Part shown: in pieces, positions 13,401-22,599 of the stretch | How positions within the stretch are numbered: the first letter of the stretch is position 1 | Layout of the letters: each line of letters starts with the position of its first letter | Assembly (NCBI RefSeq): GCF_015706575.1 | Contig: NW_024037050.1 | Coordinates: forward strand, 3,348,001-3,412,000 | DNA length: 64,000 bases | Reading direction: 5' to 3' | From: Patiria miniata | Taxonomy: Eukaryota > Echinodermata > Asteroidea > Valvatida > Asterinidae | Program-made: the position numbers and the translations under genes | Notes under the pieces: model-generated | What the model was told of the DNA's origin: nothing | Seen by the model: the letters and a program-made list of their open reading frames with translations, nothing else | The model's database searches: none

Positions 13401-13629
13401 GGTGGGCCACGTCAGCCAGCAGCTGACCCTGCCCCCTCAGGCACCCCACCAGGCCCCGCTCCTCGCCTGCTTCAGCGCCCCGGGAGTCTACAACCTAGGC
13501 AATATCAGGATCCTGGCCAGGCCGCCGCACGAGGGTGCTGTTCAGAGGTCAGGAGGTGAGAGGTCAGGGTTCGCCCCGCAGAGGAGACTCCCACCCAGCC
13601 TGGTGACAATTGTTGGTGCTTCTATTTAA
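1437..13629 (+). CDS. TRAPPC8: TRAPPC8, C-terminal part (12 exons; 5' part outside the window)
   Basis: TRAPPC8 is a subunit of the metazoan TRAPP III complex, which tethers vesicles and supports Rab1 activation in ER-Golgi traffic and autophagy. Exons read by eye: 1437-1514, 1898-2224, 2825-3228, 4190-4343, 5374-5473, 6869-6940, 7922-7977, 8579-8791, 9853-9957, 11063-11208, 12134-12226, 13323-13629. All have AG/GT borders and compatible phases and give 684 codons before the stop. Family-like stretches include LDIQGPRLNSTKVEKCSV, then YGPDRRLDPVIVPPMPLLE, RGPDRSGIHEINMLFYYES, SPCSDFYFRSTFD and the tail ACFSAPGVYNLGNIRILAR. Human TRAPPC8 has 1435 residues, so roughly the C-terminal half is present. 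The first exon could start at 1437 or 1440, since both follow an AG. Introns carry several repeats listed separately. The family call is firm; individual splice sites need RNA support. Confidence 0.9.
3342..3540. repeat. GGGTCGG-rich inverted-repeat element, copy 1
   Basis: The stretch is bounded by TTGTGCATGG on the left and GTTTGCACAA on the right. It is filled with ACCCGACC/GGTCGGGT runs that can fold back. A related copy lies at 36950-37125. Confidence 0.55.
3545..3810. repeat. Dispersed repeat, copy 1 (GTCAAGGTCTTGGGCCGG family)
   Basis: Most of this segment is repeated at about 42240-42480, including GTCAAGGTCTTGGGCCGG, GAAATCCTC and CACCCCTCCA blocks. GAGGATTTTGCAGGATT-type motifs recur several times inside. 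The mobile class is unknown. Confidence 0.6.
4547..4760. repeat. SINE-like or MITE-like fragment (TATAGCGCTTTCC type)
   Basis: The segment has TTATATAGCGCTTTCC, AAGGGCTTTACAA and CTTGCCCAAGGGCACAA. From memory, these phrases recur in abundant short repeats of many aquatic animals. Related pieces lie at 8285-8390 (CGCTTTACAAAATT) and 57600-57735 (CTTGCTCAAAAGCACAAGC and a GATTCGAAC box). The exact family is not identified. Confidence 0.5.
4769..5250. mobile_element. Near-perfect 480 bp palindrome (foldback element) with TTAA ends
   Basis: The left end TTAAAGAGGTTGTGGAATGC is mirrored by GCATTCCACAACCTCTTTAA at the right end. The arms stay complementary almost to the centre near 5008, where a short spacer with GATGCACAGTAGCAT separates them. 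Arms are about 225 bp with few mismatches. Open frames on both strands here are by-products of the palindrome. It lies in a TRAPPC8 intron. Confidence 0.85.
5688..6505. repeat. 30-bp tandem repeat, about 27 units
   Basis: Units of the type CCTCATATACACTGCATTGC plus ATATAAATTA repeat head to tail with small variants (TGCGTTGC, TGCAATGC, TGCATATGAA). Because 30 is a multiple of three and the unit lacks stops in several frames, two plus-strand frames (290 and 278 codons) and one minus-strand frame stay open. I treat these as non-coding minisatellite reads in a TRAPPC8 intron. Confidence 0.92.
7312..7818. repeat. TGTGATTGGCC minisatellite
   Basis: An irregular array of 10-12 bp units (TGTGATTGGCC, TGTGATTTGACT) fills about 500 bp of a TRAPPC8 intron. 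Longer blocks, for example near 7545-7620 and 7680-7755, are duplicated. A 167-codon minus-strand frame rich in Gln, Ser, His and Asn is a by-product of the array. Confidence 0.85.
8838..9465. repeat. Inverted-repeat element (CAGCCTATTTCACGAAAC ends)
   Basis: The left end AGCCTATTTCACGAAACT is mirrored by GTTTCGTGAAATCGGCTGCT at the right. Several internal TTTCACGAAA/TGCGCAAC motifs appear in both orientations. No transposase frame is seen. Confidence 0.5.
10340..10475. repeat. Short foldback (GTGGTGTAGT...ACTACACCAC)
   Basis: The segment contains GTGGTGTAGTAAAGCTA and TAGTTTTACTACACCAC in inverted orientation around a CTCGGCTTTGCCTCGG core and GCTCCATGGATCACC. A related copy lies at 58480-58605. 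Confidence 0.5.
10601..10987 (+). mobile_element. Inverted-repeat element with AGGCC ends, copy 1
   Basis: It opens AAGGCCAAAAAAAAAA followed by GGTCTCTGGTCAGACC. It closes CTGACCAGAGACCGACT followed by a T run and GGCCTA. Internally it has repeated CTTGGTGC/CTTGGTGTCC motifs and the phrase GAGGGCGCTGTTGGAG. TA-like flanks suggest a TA target site, but the duplication is not clean. It sits in a TRAPPC8 intron. Confidence 0.7.
12243..12487. mobile_element. Foldback element (GGGGCCAATTTCGTAGAGCT ends), copy 1
   Basis: The left end GGGGCCAATTTCGTAGAGCT and the right end AGCTCTATGAAATTGGGCCC mirror each other. The arms contain TTGCTTAAGCA motifs and ACTCCATGCGAT/ATCGCATGGAGT. It lies in the last TRAPPC8 intron. 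Confidence 0.7.
12585..12850. repeat. Dispersed 250 bp repeat (CTGAACAGTCACAGACA family)
   Basis: The stretch is matched at 48345-48592, with shared phrases GAACAGTCACAGACA, CAGTCAGATCATATTTCA, CAAATTCAGTCAACAGACAA and GCTTATCAATCACCTACAGT. It contains many CAGTCA/ACAGACA motifs. Class unknown. Confidence 0.7.
13323..13629 (+). CDS. TRAPPC8: TRAPPC8 terminal coding exon
   Basis: The last exon follows a long T-rich acceptor tract ending in AG at 13321-13322 and completes a serine codon split across the intron. It encodes 101 further residues and stops at 13627-13629. The stretch from about 13430 is very GC-rich compared with the surrounding AT-rich DNA. The residues between RPPHEGAVQRSGGERSGFAP and the stop look more divergent than the rest. 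The final VTIVGASI parallels the hydrophobic C-terminus known in the vertebrate protein. Confidence 0.88.
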
Positions 13630-15814
13630 CTTTTAACGGCAGAAAAATTTGCACTTTGTTTCCTTCTTAGTTTTAAAGTTTAGTTTTTAATCATCACTAA
13701 TTGTTATTTTTTTGCCACGAGGAGAATCTCATTAAAAAAAAGGCTTGCCACTCAAAAGTGTCTGCAGTAATTTCTAAATGTATATTAATAAATGAATTGG
13801 AAGAAACAGACATTTCTAAGGCAATTGGTTGTTAGCAGCAACAAGGTGACCATGCTTTATACTAGGAAGAATAGGGTGGGTAAAACTATGCAAGAAAAGA
13901 AATTTGACGTTCATGCACGAAATGCTCAACATCAATAGAGTACTGATGGTATGAGGTGATTTTTAAAGGCACGTAGGAACATTTGCAATTACCCAGAAAC
14001 GTAACTACCGATTTAAAGAGAAACTCCGTGCTCAAAGTGAAGATAGGACCGATACCAAATACCCTGTGAAATTATTCCACCTGAAATGGTATCATTCGGA
14101 AGGAAACAATCATTGAAGGTGGTTTAAGAAAGTGTGCCCATGTACACATTTTTTTTAACGTTCCAGTTCCAAGAACCCAAAAAGTGAGCATATGTTTTTT
14201 CTGTTTTCTCAAAGTGTGCAGTATCCACTGAGCTGAAACTTCAACAAGTTAGTTGTTATGCACCCTTCTTAAATTTTTGAGCAGTTTTGTTTTTGCTTCC
14301 AATTTAATAAAAAAAATGAATAAAATACAAACGATCCTGTATGTTCCTTTAAGGAAGCATCATTAATAGCAATGGAGAAGACACTGTTGGTAATAAGAGT
14401 TGCTTTGCATAGCAGTTAGAGAGACGGATCTACAATCTTGAGAGAAAGCTTCATACACATGGGTTGTGTCCTTGGGCAAGGCAATTTACCATAATTGGCC
14501 GTCCCTTTCTGGGCATATGGTGGGAAATTTAGAGGATTGAGGCTTAAGTGTATGCATGGTTAGCCTTGGACAAGGCATTTGGTGATGGTGTCCCATGATC
14601 CATGGTTGGGCGCGAACAACATGACAGTAGCCGTATGCTATGCACTGACATGTACCGCGCGAACAGCGACCTCACGCAGCTAGGCAATCACACGTACGTT
14701 ATGAAGCGTGAGCAGCAAACTCACACGGCTAGGCTACAATATTCAAACCAGGTGGTTCTGAATCGAATGCCTTGGAATGTCCGTGGGCCATGGCCTATCT
14801 TTATCGGGCAATTTTCATTATTTTGTCCCTGGATTCATATCAAGTTACATTTGGTGTGCGGACTCCAAACTTGTTGGAGAATGTAGCCACACTGTGCAGC
14901 TCTCTGTCCATGTAAAATATGAGCCTCCACGAATACTGAATATTAATCGAAAGTACGAAAGTACTGAATATTAATCTCATCTTTTTTTCGCATTCGGGGT
15001 CGTCGCCGGAAATCCAGCGACAAAATATAGAAAAACATAAGCCAAGGCTCACGGATGTTCCAAGGCATTGTTCAGCACCACCTGATTTGCATATCATAGC
15101 CTAGCCGCGTGAGGTAGCTGTTGACGCTTTGTACAGTACAAGTGATCGCATAGCGCGTAGTTACTGTTTTGTTGGCTGTCGTCGATCATTGGACACTATC
15201 ATTGAACGCCTTGACCAAGGCTCATGCAGGATTGATTACAGTTGAGAGTATCTATGACGGGTCAGTGTAGCTGTGCGTGTTCCCGAGGGAGTGCAGATGG
15301 ATCCAAGAAAGTATTAACGCCAATTGAACCCTTCAAAATCCAACTGCTTGTTTTGCTTGATTCTGTTGGAGTGAGTACTGCACTAGTAAACTGATCAGGC
15401 TTTACATGGGGTCAGGCATACCAACAATAATCAGAGTCCAACAGTTTGGGTGTAGAGTTTACCCATGATGTTGAATTTTGCAAGAGTGAGGAAGGTTCCT
15501 AAGAAATCACTCGAGGGGGTTAGGGTTAACCTACGATCTGTAAATATCAGATTATCATGCAAAATGCTTTGATCCTACTCCTTTAAGTACATGGACTATA
15601 CAAATCCCAATATTATCATAAACACTTTAATACGAGTCATGTGTCAAGTTGTTGGATATAGTATCGGACCTGAAGTTTTAGATGGGGCAATCACGGTAGG
15701 GGATTCCTCACGTGCAGTGATGTTGCTCGAGTCTGTATTTCTAATTGATATAAAGAGCAACCATAGACAACACATCACATTCACAATCAGCAAACATGGC
15801 GATCGTGTAATGTA
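13630..15814. other. TRAPPC8 3' UTR and downstream DNA, no gene recognised
   Basis: The first part is probably 3' UTR. The rest is AT-rich unique-looking DNA with scattered matches to other repeats, such as CCTTGGGCAAGGCAATTTACC at about 14470. Short frames here (94 codons at 14602-14886, for example) show no family similarity I recognise. Confidence 0.5.
13787..13792 (+). promoter_or_regulatory. Candidate poly(A) signal of TRAPPC8
   Basis: An AATAAA hexamer lies about 160 bp after the TRAPPC8 stop codon. Further A-rich matches lie near 14305-14325 and at about 16917, so the true 3' end cannot be fixed by eye. Confidence 0.4.
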
Positions 15815-16690
15815 GGGCCCGTTCCCTATAAGAGAGCAAAATCCACTTTTAATTTACATGACTTACCAAACTAGTTGGCAACATTAAGAACAAACAGGTA
15901 TGTCACAGATAGAGGGCAGGGTTTTGAAGCTTTGAGGGAAATTAGTGGGTAAAATGACGACGACGACAAAACGCAACACGAAAGTAAAGATGGTGATCAC
16001 CGCGATGTATCGTAAACGTGCAATACCGCGCTGAATTGCACGGCACAAACTAAACCGCGTATGAAAATCGTAATTTCTACCCCAAGAAACTGTTCAAAAT
16101 TACAAAAAAATGGTGTCATGCTTAACCCTAAAGGGGCCGGGTTATTTTGACCATCTCTCAGCCGGGGGGGGGGGGGGGGGGGGGGGCGGATTCCGCCCCC
16201 CCCTAAGATCTCGGCCATCGAGTGACGAAAAATTTTGAAACTCAGCACATGCATAGAGCAACTCTTCCTAAACATGCCCAAGAAATTTCATGACTATAGG
16301 TCAAAGGGTTTTGAAATTATGGCTAATTAATTATTCATATGTATGAATGGCAATTCTGCTCGGTGTACACGACGTATATGCGAAAATTCAGTTTTCACGG
16401 CGCGTAGCGCCGGAAAATTTTTCGCTACGGGCCAACCCGTGGTCCGATTTTTATGTCTATGGTTTCAAAAGATGCGCAAAGCTCGAGGCTAAAAAGCATA
16501 ACAGCTCGGGTCGCAAAAAAAAATTTTTTAGAAGCTATCGCGGAAAATGTTGAGGGGGGGATTCCGCCCCCCCCCCCCCCCCCCCGGCCCCTTTAGGGTT
16601 AAGGTTGAAAAGGTCATTTTTGAATGATATAAAAAACACCCTCGACTCGAATTTCATCAAAACTAAAGAGGGGCCCTATACTATACGATC
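15815..16690. mobile_element. TAGGGCCC-ended element interrupted by a TTAA element
   Basis: The left end TAGGGCCCGTTCCCTATA is mirrored loosely by AGGGGCCCTATACTATACG at about 16670-16688. Its left 250 bp resemble 34862-35095: CCTATAAG, ACTTACCAAACTAGT, GACGACGACAAAACGCAACA and GATGGTGATCACCGC have close counterparts there. A second element (16122-16602) sits inside it. Confidence 0.5.
16122..16602. mobile_element. piggyBac-type non-autonomous element with long G/C tracts
   Basis: The ends are TTAACCCTAAAGGGGCCGG and CCGGCCCCTTTAGGGTTAA, an inverted repeat bordered by TTAA. TTAA target duplication and a CCCT start are typical of piggyBac-like elements. Next to each end is an unbroken G or C run of more than 20 bases (about 16163-16186 and 16567-16585). 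No transposase is present. Confidence 0.75.
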
Positions 16691-17333
16691 ACCGCAAACA
16701 TTGAGTGATGTGAGCAATGGTGTTCTCATTTTACTCACTTACATGTAATACTCTATAAGAATACCAGAGGTTCCATGTATCCTAGAAGAAACCATTATGT
16801 CCATATTACAATAGTCAACAAAATGTTACGTACTGTATATCATTTCTGTATGCCAGCAACCCACCTTTAACTTGTATGGTCAATGAGTTTGTTATTCATG
16901 TAGCTGACAACAATGAAATAAACAGACTTCTGTATTAGAAGCTCACCCTCAAATGTACAAACAAGATGAAAAATTCGTAACCAAGTTTGTATATTTTGTA
17001 ATTTCATTGTTCCAGCTTCTGATAGTTTGAAAAACTTGTTTGACAAAAGCAGGTTTTTTCCCCGCCATTTTTCAGTGGATATATCACAGTGGAATTTGGC
17101 TTAATGCACAAGTCCTCAAAAGCTGTTAAAAACTATTTTTTTGTTTCCAACTTATAATGTTCTCTCTAGCATGGATCTCACTTAACCGAAACCCATCTGA
17201 CAATTATCGATCCAATTTAAGAACAAATGTAGGTGGTATTTGTGATATGATGGATTATTTAACAAAGTTGTGCTTTATACTCTAGATTGTTATGTTTACT
17301 GTGAAGTAATTTATAGTCAGTATTGATAGCATA

Positions 17334-18029
17334 AAGCCCGCCACACACCTGTGCGATTTTATTGGTTCACCGGATCATCGAGCCATCAGATGTACGGATC
17401 AGAGAGGTGTGTGCTGAAAAATCGGATGACCAGATGAATTCAAGCATGTTTTTTTTTTTTTCGCAACTGATTTCACCGGATCCGATGTCACCAGAAAGGT
17501 GTGCGGCCACAAGGGCGGATCCAGGGGGGGGGGCCAAAGGGGGCCATGGCCCCCCCCAAACGAAACCAATTTTTTTTTTTTTTTTATGTGACATCGCAAT
17601 AAAGGCAGGCAATGAGTACACCACCATCTTTTCCTCCAAAAAAACATTGGTTAAAGTGGTCAGAAATTGCCTCAGATCGCACCACAGAGCATCTAGAATC
17701 CAAAAAAAAATTTTGGACCCATTTTTGGGGCGGACCAAAATGTTTTTTTGGGCCCCCCAAAAAATTGTGTTCTGGATCCGCCCTTGTGCGGCCAGCACTC
17801 CAATTTCACAGGACGAAATGTTTATGTTAACAGTCAGATTTACTGAGGAAGCCACAATTCAAAATTGACAGCTGCCATTTTGTCATCATGTGACTAGTCA
17901 TCATGTGACTGATCATCATGTGACCGATTATAGAACAAAATTGGTTATATGTGCGGGTCAACCTTGCGCTCTCCGTACCAGTGATCCAGTGAGCTGGTAA
18001 AATCAGAAAGTGTGCTGCGGGCGTTAGTT
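17334..18029. mobile_element. GCCCGCCACACAC-ended element, host of a nested insertion
   Basis: The left end AAAGCCCGCCACACACC followed by GATTTTATTGGTTCACCGG is mirrored by GTGAGCTGGTAAAATC and GTGTGCTGCGGGCGTT at 17989-18028. Internal CACCGGATC motifs recur. The segment 17510-17787 is a later insertion. Confidence 0.45.
17510..17787. mobile_element. hAT-type non-autonomous element with 8-bp target duplication
   Basis: The terminal inverted repeats are CAAGGGCGGATCCAG and CTGGATCCGCCCTTG. The eight bases TGCGGCCA flank both sides (17502-17509 and 17788-17795), as hAT transposition produces. The interior is G/C and A/T homopolymer-rich without a transposase. The insertion splits the 17334-18029 element. 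Confidence 0.85.
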
Positions 18030-20575
18030 TTGCAATAGATTTTATGATTCACATTTTCTTGCTGGTTTCTACTCCTTTGAGCTTTTTGGATAATAAGTTT
18101 TGTGAATTGGAAAATTTCTTTCTATTATCCATAGTCTGTATACCCTTCATGTCTGTGGATATACTGACTGCTTGTTAATACATGTACAATGTACCTGCTC
18201 GTAGCTCTCTTCCATTGGTTCATTCATATTTATGTGAATTTTCTCTGAGGTGCCCAGAAAAGTTAAGGAAAATCACAAAACTGCAGGGATCGTCAAATTG
18301 TTTGTGCTATCATCCAGAGAAAGTTATTTTATCTACAGCTTCAAAACAGGGATTATGGGCTAAAATGTTGTTCCGTCAGTATTTTGAATTGATATAATTT
18401 CCAGCGTAAACATAAATTATTTTTTAGCTACGACTCAAGTGAATCAGAAAGATCGCACATACATTTCAATTTCGTGTCTTTTTGCTGGTCTACATAATGC
18501 AGCTCTTGGGGACATAATTGGGATGCGGAATTTGACTTCTGTTTCTTAAACAGTTTCAAATGGCCAACTCAACCCATCCTTGGTTAGTTTGGACTCATTT
18601 TCATCAAAGTTTTTCTTGCAGGAATACACCCAGAACTTTGTTATATTGATAAGGAAACCAGTGAAGGTTTACCGGGGTACCGGTATGTTTCAGAAAAGTT
18701 TTCAATTTGTATTATTTTTTTCTGCTTACGTAACAGCTGATAAGTTTTAATTTGTAGTTGAAGTGTATAAGCTCTGTGCACAAACAAGAGGGCGCCCTTT
18801 TACTACTTGGAGAGTCCATTTCGGAAAAGCCAGAACTGTGCATAGTTATTTGGTGTGGGCACCAACATGTACAAATTACTCAGGTTTGTACCCGTGGAAA
18901 TTATAGCCTGCATGTGAACAGCTACATGTAAGCCAGACTAGGATCTTGAGTGCAGAAAAACATGCAAAACAAATTCTGGCCATCATTACTCACTCTTTAG
19001 CCAACAAAATTCTCCAAAATTTTCATGAGGTAAAGACAAGGTCCTCGGTATTTCACCAGCCAAGTTGGAAGTCTCATTTCAGTTTTTAAAGGAGACCTTT
19101 CTTCAACATTTTGCACCTGAGAGTGATGCAAAGTGATTTTAATTTGAAGCCTCAGACTAGACTGGCACATGTCCAACTGTTTGAAAAGATTGACCCTTCA
19201 GTGGTCTGGTTGCAGACTGTAGAGATATGTGTGGAAATAGACCAGTACCAGATGTTTCTTTTGACACACTTGGCTGATGCAGCACTAAAGGGGTGTTGGA
19301 CTAGTTGTTTTTATGTGCCAGTCCACCTTCTTGTGTTGCATGTTTTCAATACCTTAAGTTTTGGGACTCTCACACACAGTATTGACAGGCCCAAATTTTT
19401 AGACTACAAGTAAGCATGGTTTTGCACGATTTAAACAAATTTGTTTGAAATTCTCTCCTTCTAAGGCATTCCGTTCAATCTTTCTTTCTTGTTTTAACTT
19501 GAGTATCATTCATTGTTGCTGCATAGTAATCATAGATCTATAGGCTATCTAGAAACTTGAAAAAAGGATAAAGTAAATAGTTAATATTTTTCCGAGATTT
19601 TTGCACGGTCAATTGTAAATAAAACAATGTTAATAGGATGTTTATGCATTTTCTCCATTTTTTGTATACAGTCATATAATACTGAACTCCCATTGGTCGT
19701 TAATTTTGTCTGTTAGAAATTATAAAGCCCTTGTGATATTTTGATTGGTTGGATTAATTAGGTTGTTCGTTCTTATTCTGGGCACCTTCAAAATGGCTCA
19801 GAAGTTGTAAATTAAAAATGGTGAACACGTCTAACTTGAAACAAATAGGTGAAGGCCAATTGAAATCGATATCACTACATTGCATTATTAAATGTTAAAA
19901 ATTGCTTCTCCAGATACTTGTAAGAAAACTTGTAAATTTGAAAAGTGAATATAATAAATTATCCATATACGTGTACAAACATATTTGAGAGTCTTTCTCA
20001 TTTATTTTTCATTTTTTGTACATTGATTAGAAAGTTTTTACAAGTAAGAGCTATTTGGGTGTGAAAAGACCGGCATGTTTCACTCTTGGTTAGATGATTA
20101 ATCCTATCTACATGTAGATATATCTGTTACATAACATCAGTTTGTGGCTGCGGGACCGCAGCTCAACAAATGATCATGTCTCTCCGTTAGTAACAAACGT
20201 TGACATTGTCTATTGCTCCTACATATTTTGACCGATTTCAACCAAACTGTGTCAAAAGTATCAGTAGCCCAGACCCAACATGTCACATGAACAAACTGGG
20301 GTCAAAGGTCATACTGGGGTCAAAAACCTGATTTTTTTTAAACTCAAAACACTACTTCCAGAAATTACATGACACAATCACGTGACTCGTGCAAGAACAC
20401 AAATTCGTTGGCCCACAGCTTCCAAGACATTTCCGATAGAGCTTGTTCTCTTTTAGAAATAATTTGTTCACAATACTATGTGCTAGTATACTTTCCGAAA
20501 AGTCCAGCTGTCATGATCAAAACAAACTTGTTCATCAAAACTTCAAAAGACATTTTTGTGTGGCCATTTATGCCT
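18030..20575. other. AT-rich intergenic DNA, nothing recognised
   Basis: No coding frame with family similarity, no clear inverted-repeat element and no RNA gene were found on either strand. The longest frames (about 100 codons at 19111-19413) look like chance or unknown repeat sequence. Confidence 0.45.
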
Positions 20576-20579
20576 TTGT

Positions 20580-21058
20580 TGCAATAAAGCATTCCTCTTA
20601 ACTTTTATGAAAACCGTCCATGAAATGAATTTTTCTGAGGAACATATTTTGTGCAAGAGGAGTACTCTTAAATGTATAAAATCTATTTGACACCCCTTTT
20701 CTGTTTATTTTATTGAAAAGTGCACTTCTTTATACATTTAAAATGTTCAATGCTATTCCAAACAACTGAGGGCGCTGTTGTAATGTCATTGCAGGAAAAC
20801 ACTGTTCAGTTTTGGGGGTTTCTGCTTAAATGGTGTACCCAAAAATTTGTGGGAAAAGTTTGCTCATTGGTTTCATGCCATGTACTGACACAACAAAGAA
20901 TCCCAGGAAAGAACATTTACGATAGCAAAATATCCTGCCGACAAAATGTACCACTGAAGTTTCTGCCTTAAATGACATCACTCTTTTGCTCATAAATATG
21001 GAAATTTGCATTTAATAGCATAAAACCCAAAAAGGCGCCAAAATGCCCTTGAAACGGT
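20580..21058. repeat. Dispersed repeat, copy 1 (CTGAGGGCGCTGTTG family)
   Basis: It is similar to 63330-63800: shared phrases include GAGGAACATATTTTGTGCA-like starts, CAACTGAGGGCGCTGTTG, GGAAAACACTGTTCAGTTT, ATAGCAAAATATCC and GGTTTCTGCCT. It is cut off abruptly at about 21058, where the satellite begins. Confidence 0.65.
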
Positions 21059-21581
21059 CTAAAATGGTAAGGGGTTAACCTTGCTTTTTTAGCAAAATTT
21101 GGAGCATATTTTACTAAAATTGGGCAAAATCAGATGCTTCTAAAAAATCCACATGTAAAGTTTCCGCAAAAACAGCTGTTGAAAAAGAGCCCAATGTTGA
21201 ACTTTACTGAGTCTGAGGTCTATAAAGGGGACGATCCTTATTTCAATTCCCGGAGATTCGCTGACAGTCTCTATTTTTCTTTTTAAGAAAGTCGAAATAG
21301 CTGAAGAGGGAGGTGAGAATCTATATGTGCCCAGATACAAAGAGTAGAAATCTACGCGTCTGCCTTTTGAAAATACACAATTGCGGTGTTCATTGTTGCG
21401 TAATGATCCGCCTAGCACACGACTGTTTTGCACATTAGGCTGTGTTATGCAGCTTCCTAACAAACCAAACACACTGGGCTCATTATATCGACTTGTTTTT
21501 ACCCATGGACACAGTAATCTTCCTGGCGCGTTTGCTCACCTGTAAAGACAACTTTTCTCAGTTTAAGCAAATTCTAAGGTA

Positions 21582-21660
21582 ACGAAATGGCCGAGTGGTT
21601 ACGATTCGTCGTCCACGGTTAGCGGGGTCCCGGGTTCGAATCCCGCTGGTGTCCTTTTTG
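21582..21660 (+). tRNA. tRNA-like sequence (Ser/Leu type), probably a pseudogene, left arm
   Basis: The stretch has an A box TGGCCGAGTGGTTA, a B box GGTTCGAATCC inside a T arm with four of five pairs, and a TTTTT run right after GGTGTCC. That layout suits Pol III transcription. The acceptor ends (AACGAAA against TGGTGTC) do not pair well, so it is not a standard functional tRNA. It may be a tRNA-derived promoter. Confidence 0.55.
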
Positions 21661-21769
21661 GTTTTTAACGTTCAATCATTTACTATAAGAGATTTAATTT
21701 CCCGTCGTAAAGTACCAACAGTACCTTAGCTTAATCGGTAAGCACTGCTGCTGGTACTGTCCGCGAGTT

Positions 21770-22005
21770 CCAGGTTGGCGCCTTCGTACAGGTTCAGGGC
21801 ATGTGGTCCACTCGGAGGATCAGGGCTTAGGGGCCGCCCTGTTCCTCCCTTAGCTCTTTGCTTTTACATGGTGCCTGGCCCTCCGGGGTTATATGGATGG
21901 ATAGGGAAGGAAGTGTGTATTGGTCGGGGACGCCGAGACCCCGGAAGAGAACTAAGGGATCGGCTGGGGCATTGTTATGGCTCAGACCGATCCCTGAAAG
22001 CTTGA
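21770..22005 (+). other. GC-rich foldable segment, left arm
   Basis: In this AT-rich element the 230 bp after the tRNA-like box are GC-rich. They contain strong local pairings: GGGATCGG (21957-21964) with CCGATCCC (21989-21996), and CGGGGACGCCG with a following CCCCGG. A 76-codon frame from a TTG spans it, but the composition and the lack of a good start argue for an RNA or DNA structure rather than a protein. The function is unknown. Confidence 0.45.
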
Positions 22006-22599
22006 CTAGCACATAACTTTTTGATTTTTTTACCCTCTATCTTTTATAGGCCTACTTTGGTTTAGTTTGATATCTACAGCTGCTCGGCAGGTATACGGGT
22101 AGTATCAAAATTGAAACAAAGGTGTATGTCATAAATCAATGACTATTTCATAATTGACTATAATCAAAACGGAGTTTCGTTTGATCAATTTGACTATCAT
22201 TATATAATGACGCGATTGCCAATTGACGTAAGAAACGCCATGAATTATACCGGGAAAGAATAAAGATGTACATTGTAATATAAATATTATTGATACATCT
22301 TTCAAATAACGTGTCTTTAATTGTGAGCATTCCAAACAATACAGTAATTCGCAATAGTAACAGAATGGTATATGATAGCACGATCTTTGCGTCTCTATTA
22401 AATTTAAAAAATATAATTTAGGCCCCTATGTGTGAAATATTCTTTTATTGACTATGAGCATTCCATACGAATGAGTTAATTCGCAAAATATAGCAACAAC
22501 AAAAGAGAAAGGAAAAAGAGAAAATTCCTTTACCCTAAAAACTGGAAAAATAATTTGTTTTAAAAAAGTCTAATGGGACACTTCATGTATTGATTTAAC

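Noticed and set aside
17362..17868. 162-168 codon frames on both strands
   Set aside because: They span two nested non-autonomous transposons and homopolymer runs. Overlap on opposite strands and lack of motifs argue against coding.
21850..21960. Possible 5S rRNA-like segment
   Set aside because: Only a short ATGGATGG-type resemblance is present; the order and spacing of 5S promoter elements are missing.
21775..22005. 76-codon frame identical in both arms of the satellite structure, as a protein gene
   Set aside because: It begins with TTG rather than ATG, is rich in Gly, Arg and Pro from GC-rich sequence, and coincides with segments that fold back. Identity follows from near-identical DNA. 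Structure is a better explanation than coding.
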